A stretch of DNA of 64,000 nucleotides from Ridgeia piscesae. Lineage: Eukaryota; Annelida; Polychaeta; Sabellida; Siboglinidae. Below are positions 38,001 to 64,000 of this stretch, piece by piece. The notes beneath the pieces were generated by a model, which was not told the DNA's origin, ran no database searches, and saw only the letters and a list, made by a program, of their open reading frames with translations. The translations under genes were made by a program, and so were the position numbers. Positions within the stretch are counted from its first letter, which is position 1; each line of letters starts with the position of its first letter. Location of the stretch: assembly GCA_025642075.2 (NCBI GenBank), contig JAODUO010000883.1:62001-126000 (forward strand), given 5' to 3'.

Positions 38001-40342
38001 CTTGTATCACTTACTCAGTGGTACAATAATACACTTTTTCACATCTGTTATCTTGTAATGGGTTAAACATGTCATACCTGTGAATGTTAAATGTTCTTAT
38101 CTCCATTTTCACAAGACAATCTTTGTATGAAGCACTGCAGTTATGAATTTGATTTTAAATCCAATACTGCACAACATTTTTGCAGTTTGTTCATTGTTTT
38201 TTTGTCTGACACACTCCAATATTTGTATAATCATATGCTCGTATTATTTTATTACATTGTTGTTGTTGATATGAAATTTTAAGATTCCCTATCAGTTCTT
38301 GCTCATTTTAAATTTGTTGACAACTGGAATTGTTTATTGATTCTGAGATTGATTATCCGAGCTTAGTTTCCAAGAAGTTATCTTATTATTATTATTGTCT
38401 GCTTCAGACTACTTCAGACGTCACCATTGACCGCCTCCTGCCCTTGTCAGCATTCGCACAACTTCTGCACAACAGCAAAGACGAAATTGACTGTAAGTAT
38501 TTTAGCAGTTCCTCAAAATGTTAAGTTCCTAAACGGTAAGTAAAGCCAAGTGTTTTATATTATGCACCTAAAGGAGTTAAACAGATCAACCATGTGCAAC
38601 TACATTCAATATTTTCATGTCAGAATACGGTCTCAAAGTTGAAGATTGTAATAAAATATCTAATATCCTGGAGGCTGATATCTTATTCAAGGTATGGAGT
38701 CTTGAGCAATAAGTGCTGAGCTGTGGTGTCCATTACAATGTGACAGGTTCCTAGGTTTGCTTGACATGTACGTGAATATGCTGGCTTTTTTGTGGATTTC
38801 TCATTACTTTTGATCTAAAAGCTGATTTACTTTCTTCATTTACTCGCAACTATTGTAATGAAATTTAATTTGCCGTACCAAATTAAACGTATTAATATCC
38901 CACATGCACCTTGTGTGTGTAATCTTTTTGGAAGTTACAATGGCAATGCAGATTTTGAGATTATTTATATTGTAAGCCGATATACTGGCGGTTGAACAGT
39001 GGATAAAACCTCGCAAAATATATGTAAAACAACTTGGAAAGTGGCATACTTGCCTAAGAAGAACTGGTGGCTGACATATATGAGTTTAGTGAGCATCGTA
39101 AAGTGTGTTAGTATTCCCAGTTCAGCAACTGGCTAACTAGAAAGAACAAGATGTCAGCCTTTCTGTTAAAAACATGCTACATCAAATAAAATCTTGCATT
39201 TTGTGTCTTTGGCAAGATTTGTCTAGTAAACTACTGGCAAAAATTCTTAGTTGTAGTTGCAAATGATCAGATTTTGTCAATACTTTGAGATGAATAGATT
39301 TGTGTGTGAAAGCAGTCTATGTTAAAAACATACTTGAGGAAGTTTTATTGTTACTATTACTACATTTGGAGAAGATCTGCGGAAAATAATCTTTTTAGCT
39401 TTCTGATGTGTGATATTTTTGGACATCTTAATTAATATGAAGCTTTCATCATGTTACATAATTATAAAGAATATATGGCTTATTCGCATGCTCACAGATG
39501 GCACAGCTATGGAGAAACTGAAACAACTAGGGCCTTCAGCGATCGATGCTGAACTTAGACAACTTGGACCAGATGCGGGGGGTTCTGTCGAACTCCTTGT
39601 CGACTTCCTGCACATGCTCAGTTATCAGCTGCAGACCAACAGAGACTTCGAACTGACCCAGGCCTATCTGGGGCTCTTCCTCAAGGTTCGTGTCACGTGG
39701 ACATTAGAGAGTGATCATATTTTTTCAGGGGGACAACTGGAAGAATTGTGGATGGACTCAGTTTTCAGAACACATGATTTTGATGGGGGTCTGATATCAG
39801 TGTTGTGGATTGTTGGGGGTAAATTTTCAGTGTACATAATTTTGCAAACAATAAGTGTACACAATATGGCTGAGGGTCACACTCTCATGTACAGGATGTG
39901 GAAATTGTGGACATGTTGTGTTCCAGGATTCCTCTAGCTCAATGTTCTAACAAGCATTTATGTTGAAATCTTATTGCAGTAGTTGGTCATTGTCATTTTT
40001 TTAAACTTTAGAGATTTAAAAGATATGTAATATGGTTGGACGGCAGTGAACAATTTGGATCTTGATAAGAATCTGCTCGATATATACACAGCTGGATACA
40101 TCTTGGACGAACAAAATGTTACATGATGTTTAAATGCTAGGGAGGTTCAATGACAGGACTAATCTTGATGTGTGGCCACTGTGTTTCTGTAGCTCCATGG
40201 CGACACCGTAGCAACAGAACCGACATTGGTGGAGGCAGCTGGACAGTTGCAAGAGGCTCAAAGCGCCACCTGGCAGAGACTGGAGGAGTCATTCAACCAG
40301 AGTCTGTGTCTTGTGAACTACTTCAAGAGTGCTGTACTCTGA
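23728..40342 (+). CDS. WDR36: WDR36 / Utp21, U3 snoRNP (SSU processome, UtpB) WD-repeat protein, complete 20-exon gene
   Basis: Exons: 23728-23871, 25923-25950, 26359-26459, 27019-27136, 27800-27987, 28448-28580, 28882-29057, 29958-30078, 30493-30642, 31007-31155, 31798-31912, 32942-33107, 33832-33940, 34610-34689, 35458-35666, 36083-36234, 37837-37956, 38408-38492, 39498-39685, 40193-40342. All introns are GT-AG, phases join throughout, and the sum is 2,682 nt (893 residues plus TGA), close to the human protein. The N-terminus (FTGFRALGFVSNHIP, CVGKAFHTY) is colinear with vertebrate WDR36. Two tandem seven-bladed WD40 propellers follow, with LQLWNV, HPSTYLNK, QDWGPVTAISFRT, ALDDFSVTVVDI and STVRTWDLPSG blades. 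The C-terminal Utp21 domain (about residues 665-893) has APFFLPTVPGLE, LGPDAGGSVE and RDFELTQAYLGLFLK. The family acts in the nucleolus in early pre-18S rRNA processing with PWP2, TBL3, WDR3, UTP18 and UTP6. Oddities are a 28-nt exon 2 and minisatellites seeded at three donors. The start is chosen by colinearity; no upstream exon is needed. Confidence 0.95.
24319..24361. repeat. perfect 43-nt palindrome
   Basis: Arms of 21 nt (24,319-24,339 and 24,341-24,361) are exact reverse complements around a single C. The core reads GGTTCACTGG on one side. It lies in WDR36 intron 1, about 130 nt before the inverted-end transposon. Confidence 0.93.
24494..25500. mobile_element. non-autonomous Tc1/mariner- or pogo-like DNA transposon in WDR36 intron 1
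   Basis: Terminal inverted repeats CAGTGGAACCCCTCAC (24,494-24,509, and its reverse complement ending at 25,500) are flanked by TA on both sides (24,492-24,493 and 25,501-25,502), the target duplication of the Tc1/mariner/pogo group. The CAGTGGAACC start is typical of pogo/Tigger-like ends (from memory). Inside are repeats of a CGAACGACCA motif near the left end, a mirrored AAGACCGCCCC / GGGGCGGTCTT stem next to the right end, and a duplicated TTGTAAGCGCCCCCTA. No transposase frame remains in 1,007 bp. Confidence 0.88.
25923..25950 (+). CDS. WDR36: 28-nt micro-exon 2 of WDR36
   Basis: Bounded by TTTTGCAG and GTAAGT. With exon 1 ending after AAC and exon 3 starting GT-AAC, it reads C-S-R-L-G-I-V-S-V-(S), which aligns with the VQKLSLVAVS segment of vertebrate WDR36. 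Only this splice choice keeps the frame, because a tempting alternative frame (VQDLELLVS) does not join to either neighbour. Confidence 0.85.
28303..28440. repeat. about 18-nt minisatellite abutting the exon 6 acceptor
   Basis: About eight imperfect units of TATTGATTACTGGGTGTG run up to within a few bases of the acceptor GATTGGTCAG at 28,447. The acceptor consequently has a GT-rich rather than pyrimidine-rich upstream tract. Confidence 0.85.
29027..29370. repeat. 34-nt minisatellite made from the exon 7 / intron 7 donor junction of WDR36
   Basis: The last 31 nt of exon 7 (29,027-29,057, coding VTSSPDNSVK) plus GTT from the donor form the unit. Exactly nine more 34-nt copies follow in the intron (29,058-29,363), with a partial GTTAGTC at the end. 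Copies differ only by a few C/T changes. Every copy contains CAGTCAAG|GTTAGT (the real donor) and CCTCCCCAG|AC (acceptor-like). Confidence 0.97.
30649..30728. repeat. 19-nt minisatellite beside the exon 9 donor
   Basis: About four copies of TGACCTTCACCCCTGTGAA start six bases after the end of exon 9 (donor GTAGGC at 30,643). Unlike the larger arrays, the unit does not include the donor itself. Confidence 0.85.
31898..32530. repeat. 34-nt minisatellite made from the exon 11 / intron 11 donor junction of WDR36
   Basis: Exon 11 ends GGCACCCCTACAG with donor GTCAGTGAGG. The intron starts with about 18 units that run from GTCAGTGAGG through GGTTATGGC to ACACCCCTACAG, so each unit ends with a copy of the exon end and the next begins with a donor. 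Several units are shortened by one to a few bases. The array ends near 32,530. Confidence 0.96.
34974..35110. repeat. TATA-rich low-complexity tract in intron 14
   Basis: Irregular TATATA/TTATATA sequence in WDR36 intron 14, with no coding sense. Confidence 0.9.
35124..35331. repeat. imperfect fold-back (MITE-like) with a TA-rich centre
   Basis: The left arm (about 35,124-35,200) and right arm (about 35,248-35,331) are reverse complements with several mismatches. Both contain TTTGTGCCAAGGT, TTATGTAAATATA and TTTTCTGGTTT in mirrored order. The centre is TA-rich. It is similar in architecture, but not in arm sequence, to the palindrome at 9,990. Confidence 0.88.
36219..37020. repeat. 35-nt minisatellite made from the exon 16 / intron 16 donor junction of WDR36
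   Basis: Exon 16 ends CTCGACGTCATCAAG (coding LDVIK) with donor GTCAGTGTGT at 36,235. About 22 units follow, each running from GTCAGTGTGTG through ACACTTAGTC to TTGACGTCATCAAG. Each unit thus carries a donor copy and a copy of the exon end, and nearly all contain the palindrome TGACGTCA. The distal units (after about 36,800) are more diverged (TTTGTC, CAAAGTC). Confidence 0.97.
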
Positions 40343-40435
40343 CCTACTCTCTCAGTGTCACCCTGTAATTGATCTTAATTTGGAAGCGAGTCATTGATAA
40401 AACTGGATTATCATGAGTACAATTTGATTATCATG

Positions 40436-40441
40436 AATAAA
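40436..40441 (+). terminator. candidate polyadenylation signal of WDR36
   Basis: AATAAA 94 nt after the TGA stop. It is the first canonical hexamer downstream on this strand. Confidence 0.55.
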
Positions 40442-42285
40442 ATGTACAAATGTTGCCAATGTGTACACTGTTCTTAGTGAAATCTTCTTACATTTTAGTT
40501 ACCAGAGGTAGGGGATCTGTTGACCTGCTATGTTACAATTAATAACAACTATGTGTGTGACGTCCCGCGAACTTTCCTTTTTTAAGTATTAAGTGAATTT
40601 TATTATTAGGTTACATGACTGTTTCCTGGATCAAACATTGCCACATACAGTAGCATGCATCAGTTTTCATGTCAATAGAGAAAACTATTTGGAGACAATA
40701 TATGAACAAATAATATTCCTGTGTGAATGCTCCATGTGTTGGTGTCCATCGTTTGATGGCTTCGTAAGCAACAGATCACTCGATTATAGCAGTCTCGTCT
40801 GAAATTCATTTCATCAAACATCTTATTTTGTCTGGTTGAAAACATGGCTTTTATTTATTTTATAAAATATCCAGCAGGATCAATTGTTTTTATATCTGAG
40901 GTCATCAGAAGATTTTACAAATCTGATTGAAATAAGGCCAGTTGAAGGTTTGTATGTAATTTTTTTATAAAGTTGAGCTACATAAAAAGTAGCTGCTGGT
41001 CCTGACTAAATGAAATGGTCATCATTTTCTTAGCTTAGCCTTAAACGTGCATCCCCTATTTTTGTAAAAGATAAATTTGGAACATTTAAAATTGGTATTG
41101 TTGTGACAAATAAATCATCCCATTCGAAAATGTAATTTCTTTATCGAATACATTGAACATCGGGGGACTGTTTCACTAATATAAACAACTCTTAAAGAAA
41201 ATTCATCATTAAAGAAAATCCATTGTTAAAATGTAATGAATTTTCAAAATGCAAATATCCATTGTCATATTACCAAAAACACTTTCCATGTAGTCAAGAT
41301 CACTGTTAAATCAACATTTATTGTAAACTGCAAAATCAAGTTTAAGAACTAACAACTTTACTGAGACGGTCCCCAGTACAAACTGACCCTACTGAAGCAA
41401 GAACTCGGGCCCTTGAGAAGGTGTCTTGATCCTGGGAGACGCCATCAAGTGGAACTAGTTTGACTACCAGAATGACTGGCACCAATCAATGGAAATCACT
41501 CGTCATGTCAGATATTTAAGTCAAAACTTGGACCACAGAGTGCACAATCCATTGTTTGTAGTTTCATAACAAAACAAAATCACTTCACATTTTCATATTT
41601 TATGTCAGTACACAATTGATGAAACACTAATAGAAACAGCTAACATCAAGGAAGGACACGTGTATTAATGTGAACAATATGGCCGCCAGAACAACAATTC
41701 TTACACTATCAAATATGCAAACTGTTTCTGAAATTTAATAACTTAATTCAAGTAATCATCTCGTACTGTTTATTTCTTCTTGGCACATATTTAAAATATA
41801 AATCATTACTCCAATTTATACGTGTACAAAAATGAACGTCAGGTACATTAGATCCAAATCTGTACTTTAGTAAGAAAAATTGTTGTTCCTGTTTAAAAAA
41901 TACTGATATAATATAATCTGGTTATCATTTGTTCAATACTATCAGTATACTAGATAAATACAGTCAGCATAGAAAATATAACATTGTAAGTCTTAGTTGT
42001 CAGTTCACAGGTTATATACAATAAAATAATAATGTATGAATGTGGTAATGTGTGTATATTCATACAAGAGGTCATAAGGTCAACTTTACACATTCCTTTT
42101 TACATTATGTCCAAAACCAATCTGGTAGAAAAAAATCGGACCAATGGCATAGGACGACATCAAACATGGTGGACGGACTGTTGTAATAGCTATGCAATGG
42201 TCACAACTGGTCACTTGCTATATTGGACACTGGTGACAGACGGACTGCACTGGTCTTATAGCTGGACACTGGTGTACTTGGTCAT
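40442..42285. other. intergenic space between convergent genes
   Basis: AT-rich, with no exon or repeat array recognised. Minus-strand AATAAA sites occur and could end the opposite transcript. Confidence 0.4.
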
Positions 42286-42289
42286 TTAT

Positions 42290-43111
42290 CACTAGCCATT
42301 TACCCTGAGTGGTCATTCACTGATTGGACAATGGGACAGGTATATACTTGTTTACAACTGATAATCACTTTATGCTCTTGTTGGCCGATGTGAACACCAA
42401 GCCATAACCCAGTTACACCAGGCTAGCTGACATGACTGGACATTGGCTGTGGCCAGTTGTTATGACTGGTCAATCGGTTTGATTAGTTGATATGACTGGA
42501 TATCATCAATGGTCAGTTTATATGACTGGACATTAGGTATGGTCAACTGATATAATTAGGCATTTGTAGAGGCCAACCAACAAGATTGGACATCGACTAT
42601 GGCCATTTGAAATGACTGGATATTGGCTATGGTCAGTTGACATAACTGGATTTTAGCTATGGTCAGTTAACATAACTGGACAGTGACTGATCAGTTGATA
42701 CAATGACCACTGGCTGTAGTAAATCAATTAAATGCTGGATAATAGCTACGGTTAGTTGATATGACTGGACATTGGTTAGTTGGTTTATTTGATTAGATAA
42801 CCACTACAATCATTTGACAAGACTGGAAACTTCCATAGGTTAATTGATATGACTGGACATTGGCTAGTCAGTTTATATAACTGGATAATCATTATGGTCA
42901 GTTGACATGACTGGACACTGGCTATGGTTAACTGATGACATTGACTATGGTCACTTGACATGAATGGACATTCGTTACACTCCACTAATATGACATACAT
43001 TAACAACTTGGTATAATTAGTTGCTATGAATGGCCACTGTCTATGGTATTACATTGTCAGTGGACACTGGTCACTTGCATTGTCCATCTCAACTAAATCT
43101 GACCATTGGGA
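42290..43111. repeat. degenerate minisatellite downstream of the minus-strand stop codon
   Basis: About 20 diverged units of roughly 35-40 nt are built on GGTCAGTTGATATGACTGGA followed by CATTGGCTAT. Divergence between units is high compared with the other arrays, so this one is old. It begins where the minus-strand gene's coding sequence ends, so it probably forms part of its 3' UTR (inference). Confidence 0.8.
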
Positions 43112-58661
<15,550 letters not shown>

Positions 58662-61600
58662 CTGCAACAGAGAATAGGAACTATTATCTTATTATAATTA
58701 TATGTGTCAGTTATATTACTAAGTGACAAGTCAAAGTGAAATGTCTTAACTACCAGTGAGAGAACCTTGGTTGTTCTTAGAAGAAAATAATAATAATAAT
58801 AATAAACTTTGTTTAAACACTGGTCTTCAGAGTATGACTGTTCAGTAATGTTTACACAGCCGTCTGTAAAACAATAGAAGTTACGTATATATAAATAAAT
58901 AAAATTTAGAAATTGTGAGTATGGAATCTTGTATGAAACAATATCAATAAATTAAATGACACTAAGACGGTCAAAATTGCAAACCAAATAAATTTAATAA
59001 AATGTGAAATTATTTAAACAAATTAATACCTATAATAACATGTTATAACTAAATAATTATTAAAATCATATAGTACTACAGCAGTAAACACCCAAATAAC
59101 TAGACATTAAAATAATATTTGATATGACGAATGTTAGGGCGCAAGATAAATGTGTTCAATCACTCTATGATCACTCTATCACGTGTTGGTATTTGTCACA
59201 CGTCCGTAAAGGTAATCTATTATTCATTAAAAGATAGTTTAAAATAGAGCATTTTTGTTTTGAATGCGTCCATCGATGTGATCCGCCTCAATTCCTTTGG
59301 CAACAGATTCCATAGAAATGGTCAGCCATGAGAGAAGGATCAGCAGCCATGGCACACACAGTTATATTGCGGCACAGTCAGGAACGAGGTCTTCAGATCG
59401 TAATGACCAATGTGGCACATAGCAGGCAATCAATGACGCAAGGTTGGTGGGTGTTTAGTTGTACAGGACGTTGAACACCAGAACCAATTTGTTGAACTCT
59501 ACACACTCACAGTGCCCCAAGTGTAGTGCACTAATATAGCTATACTAGATCAATATATGTTGTATTGCATCAATAAAGTTTGAATATTATACATACGGGT
59601 ATAGCTTATATTACAATGATGTAAAACACTAGCGAACAAAAAACATAAAAATGCAAAAAACGTAAATAAAACTGGGCACATAAAACATTTACTATTTATT
59701 TGAGTTTAACGACGAAAATATTTATAAATTATTGTGATCACTGCCAGGAATAATAGCACCACCCAACACTTCCATTGACACTCACCAGCAAAGTGTGTTT
59801 CTAAAGAACCTATCCATGTTTCCACACCAGTATTGCCACTACACCACTGTGTGTACAGTTACAGTAACACCACACACAGGCCCTAGCAGACTGTACACAG
59901 CCACAGTGACACAGGCAGTGTGGGCAAGTGGGCACACACCAACTTTCAGGTCCAGGCAAAGCTACTGCTCAATGCTTATATCACATTAGCCAATTGGTGT
60001 TATTGTTACCCAACTGTGGCACTGTCAGCTCAGTGAGGGGTTGTGTCAAAACCAATCATGCATAATGGATATGTAATAGACAGTTCCAGTTGTTTCCAGA
60101 GATCGACAATGTTCTATTAACTTACTAGTCTGTATAATGTTCACATTACAATGGTCTTATGAGGGCTCATTAAATAGTCAGCTTTTCTCAGAGCATTATT
60201 GCCAAACTGACTGTTCAGTGTTGGCACGGTGCGTGGTCACTGCCAGGGTGCTTGTTGTCCTCAGTGGTTCTTTTACGTCCAAAATTCAGACAGGTCCAAC
60301 ATTACCGTGATTTCTGAGTAACAATCACTTCAGTGTGGAGAACAAAATAGTATGAGACCCATCTAGAACTTAAATATAAAATTACATGCAAAAGTGTCAT
60401 TTTAATTTGGTTTGTTTACAAGGTAACATTTAAGTGAATGGGTAGATTTGATATTATTTAGGACAAATCAACACAATTATACATGGTTTTGGAAAATCTT
60501 GAAAATCATACAAGGTGACAGACAACATTTCAAAATTTTTGGTTGTATTCTTGATATATTAATATTGTGAAATATTGGAAAAGAACCATAAGAAAATATC
60601 TGATATGAATGTTCTCTAATACTATTGTATTTCTTCTATACTCAATTACCATATTAAAATTCAACTTAATTCAAAAGCCACTCCCAAACATTACTGCCTA
60701 GGTTTTATTTTTTTGCTTGTCCCTTAACAAAGAATACAATTAATTAAAATGGTGAAGGCATGCAATTAAGTGCAAGCCTATTAATACAAAATGAAATGAC
60801 TCAACTACTGAAAATGTCTAACACATATACACATGTGCCAATCTGACTATTAATTAATAATAACAAGTTACACAACACTACATATATCTTCCCTGTTCCA
60901 AGATTAATAAACATGGATCTTTATTCACCAAATTAACAAATCAATCAATATAATACATTATACAATCGCTATTAAATTGCTCACATCCAAAGGAAAGTCT
61001 GTTTTCTTTGAGCTGTTCATAATTAGCCATCAACATAGTCTATTATCTAAACATTATACTAAACTCCAGGCCTGGTTATCACATGAGACACAGAGAGTTG
61101 AGCTTTCAATGTAGAATACTCAACACTGGCCTAACATATTGTGTACACTGTGAATGAATAAATGAATGAATGAATGAATAATGAAGAAAAGATTAGCTGC
61201 ATACCTATCCCAGTGGCAGAATACTATGAAAGAGTTTATGAATAGGCTGCATAATCATTCACAACTCACTCATAACTAACACATCAGACGACCACTTTGT
61301 GTAGCTGGCCCCAGTGACAGAAGACACGTCCTGGGACGGTTTGTCATCTTACATAAGTTATACTTGAGTAAATAATCTCATTCACTCACATCAACACAGC
61401 GGGACCATTTCATTATAAAGAGCTCATTACTCTCATATAAGGAAACGCCACCATTGAACAGAATCTGTTGTGAAATTTAAGGAGCAAAAATGCAAGAAGC
61501 TGCTGCTTGATGCTGATTGTACAGATCTACTGGTAAGTGAAATATATTTCAAAGAGTGAAATCAGGTTTTTGAGTTCACAAGCATGATGCTAAAATGGTG

Positions 61601-61699
61601 CCAAGATAACTTGTCAATGTTATTTATGAAAATAACCTGACAAGTGACAACTTACTAAGCCAGAACTCAAATACTGAGTAACAACACCTGGCTACCTAT
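58662..61699. other. no exon recognised; presumed intron of the minus-strand gene
   Basis: AT-rich. Contains a short (AAT)n (58,786-58,805) and GGACGTAAAAGAACCACT (minus strand, about 60,282-60,265), which resembles SINE or other repeat bodies. Open frames are short. Exons of the upstream gene could be hidden here, but I cannot support any. Confidence 0.4.
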
Positions 61700-64000
61700 A
61701 AATGTGACTCATGTTACAAGTGACACAGCCTGACTGCCTATCTGTGACTCACGTTACAAGTGACACAGCCTGACTGCCTATCTGTGACTCACGTTACAAG
61801 TGACACAGCCTGATTGCCTATCTGTGACTCACGTTACAAGTGAGACAGCCTGACTGCCTATCTGTGACTCACGTTACAAGTGACACAGCTTGACTGCCTA
61901 TCTGTGACTCATGTTACAAGTGACACAGCCTGACTGCCTATCTGTGACTCATGTTACAAGTGACACAGCCTGACTGCCTATCTGTGACTCATGTTACAAG
62001 TGACACAGCCTGACTGCCTATCTGTGACTCATGTTACAAGTGACACAGCCTGACTGCCTATCTGTGAGTCATGTTACAAGTGACACAGCCTGACTGCCTA
62101 TCTGTGACTCATGTTACAAGTGACACAGCTTTGACTGCCTATCTGTGACTCACGTTACAAGTGACACAGCCTGACTGCCTATCTGTGACTCATGTTACAA
62201 GTGACACAGCCTGATTGCCTATCTGTGATCAGTTACAAGTGACACAGCCTGACTGCCTATCTGTGACTCACTTACAAGTGACACAGCCTGACTGCCTTTG
62301 TGACTCACTTACAAGTGACACAGCCTGATCCTATCTGTGACTCACGTTAAAAGTGACACAGCTTGACTGCCTATCTGTGACTCACGTTACAAGTGACACA
62401 GCCTGACTGCCTATCTGTGACTCATGTTACAAGTGACACAGCCTGACTGCCTATCTGTGACTCACGTTACAAGTGACACAGCCTGACTGCCTATCTGTGA
62501 CTCATGTTACAAGTGACACAGCCTGACTGCCTATCTGTGACTCACGTTACAAGTGACACAGCCTGACTGCCTATCTGTGACTCACGTTACAAGTGACACA
62601 GCCTGACTGCCTATCTGTGACTCATGTTACAAGTGACACAGCTGACTGCCTATCTGTGACTCATGTTACAAGTGACACAGCCTGACTGCCTATCTGTGAC
62701 TCACGTTACAAGTGACACAGCTTACTGCCTATCTGTGACTCATGTTACAAGTGACACAGCCTGACTGCCTATCTGTGACTCACGTTACAAGTGACACAGC
62801 CTGACTGCCTATCTGTGACTCACGTTACAAGTGACACAGCCTGACTGCCTATCTGTGACTCATGTTACAAGTGACACAGCCTGACTGCCTATCTGTGACT
62901 CATGTTACAAGTGACACAGCCTGACTGCCTATCTGTGACTCATGTTACAAGTGACACAGCCTTGACTGCCTATCTGTGACTCACGTTACAAGTGACACAG
63001 CCTGACTGCCTATCTGTGACTCATGTTACAAGTGAGACAGCCTGACTGCCTATCTGTGACTCATGTTACAAGTGACACAGCCTGACTGCCTATCTGTGAC
63101 TCATGTTACAAGTGACACAGCCTGACTGCCTATCTGTGACTCACGTTACAAGTGACACAGCCTGACTGCCTATCTGTGACTCACGTTACAAGTGACACAG
63201 CCTGACTGCCTATCTGTGACTCATGTTACAAGTGACACAGCCTGACTGCCTATCTGTGACTCATGTTACAAGTGACACAGCCTGACTGCCTATCTGTGAC
63301 TCATGTTACAAGTGACACAGCCTGACTGCCTATCTGTGACTCATGTTACAAGTGACACAGCCTGACTGCCTATCTGTGACTCACGTTACAAGTGACACAG
63401 CCTGACTGCCTATCTGTGACTCATGTTACAAGTGACACAGCCTGACTGCCTATCTGTGACTCATGTTACAAGTGACACAGCCTGACTGCCTATCTGTGAC
63501 TCATGTTACAAGTGACACAGCCTGACTGCCTATCTGTGACTCATGTTACAAGTGACACAGCCTGACTGCCTATCTGTGACTCATGTTACAAGTGACACAG
63601 CCTGACTGCCTATCTGTGACTCATGTTACAAGTGACACAGCCTGACTGCCTATCTGTGACTCATGTTACAAGTGACACAGCCTGACTGCCTATCTGTGAC
63701 TCATGTTACAAGTGACACAGCCTGACTGCCTATCTGTGACTCATGTTACAAGTGACACAGCCTGACTGCCTATCTGTGACTCACGTTACAAGTGACACAG
63801 CCTGACTGCCTATCTGTGACTCACGTTACAAGTGACACAGCCTGACTGCCTATCTGTGACTCATGTTACAAGTGACACAGCCTGACTGCCTATCTGTGAC
63901 TCATGTTACAAGTGACACAGCCTGACTGCCTATCTGTGACTCATGCTACAAGTGACACAGCCTGACTGCCTATCTGTGACTCATGTTACAAGTGACACAG
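61700..64000. repeat. 40-nt minisatellite, about 57 units, running off the window
   Basis: The unit runs TGACACAGCCTGACTGCC then TATCTGTGACTCATGTTACAAG. Variation is mainly CATGTT or CACGTT (CG/TG at one site), with a cluster of short, damaged units at 62,220-62,340. Almost every unit holds TGACTCA. The array is still pure at base 64,000, so its full length is unknown. Confidence 0.97.

Noticed and set aside
59795..59989. 64-codon frame on the + strand
   Set aside because: No homology signal, low-complexity TVT/CACA content, and it is antisense to a presumed intron.

Overview
This is a 64 kb piece of an animal nuclear genome, most likely a marine spiralian such as a mollusc. The evidence is many short exons with GT-AG introns, decayed non-LTR retrotransposons, a tRNA-derived SINE, inverted-repeat DNA elements, and very long pure microsatellites. 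The species call is inference and is weak. No prokaryotic, viral or organellar gene set is present.

Region by region: 1-23.6 kb holds no gene I can recognise. It contains microsatellites ((CAGT)n/(CCGT)n, (CTA)n, (AC-ACGC)n, (CATA)n and 1.07 kb of pure (AAT)n), a 15-nt minisatellite, LINE fragments at about 4.8-5.6, 18.6-19.0 and 21.4-23.6 kb, a SINE at 9.2-9.4 kb, a near-perfect palindrome at 10.0-10.2 kb, and a roughly 2 kb element with long inverted ends at 15.1-17.2 kb. From 23,728 to 40,342 on the + strand there is a complete 20-exon gene for the WDR36/Utp21 ribosome-biogenesis protein. All exon phases join, giving 893 codons. A 1 kb non-autonomous DNA transposon sits in its first intron.

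Convergent with it, stop codon at 43,112 and running leftward from beyond the window, are the last 20 recognisable exons (about 1,545 codons) of a large low-complexity protein. I suggest this is the Joubert-syndrome ciliary protein CPLANE1 (C5orf42), at medium confidence. Its 5' part must lie past 64,000. From 61.7 kb to the window end is a 40-nt minisatellite of about 57 copies.

The two genes act in unrelated processes (SSU processome; probably ciliogenesis) and share only a tail-to-tail arrangement. The most striking signal lies between coding and repeat. Three separate introns of the WDR36 gene begin with a 34-35 nt minisatellite whose unit is the exon-intron junction itself: the last bases of the exon plus the 5' splice donor, repeated about 9, 18 and 22 times. 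Each intron therefore starts with a row of near-identical donor sites. In the opposite gene, a diverged repeat of an acceptor junction precedes one exon. I regard this junction-seeded intron growth as the best candidate for something undescribed here.
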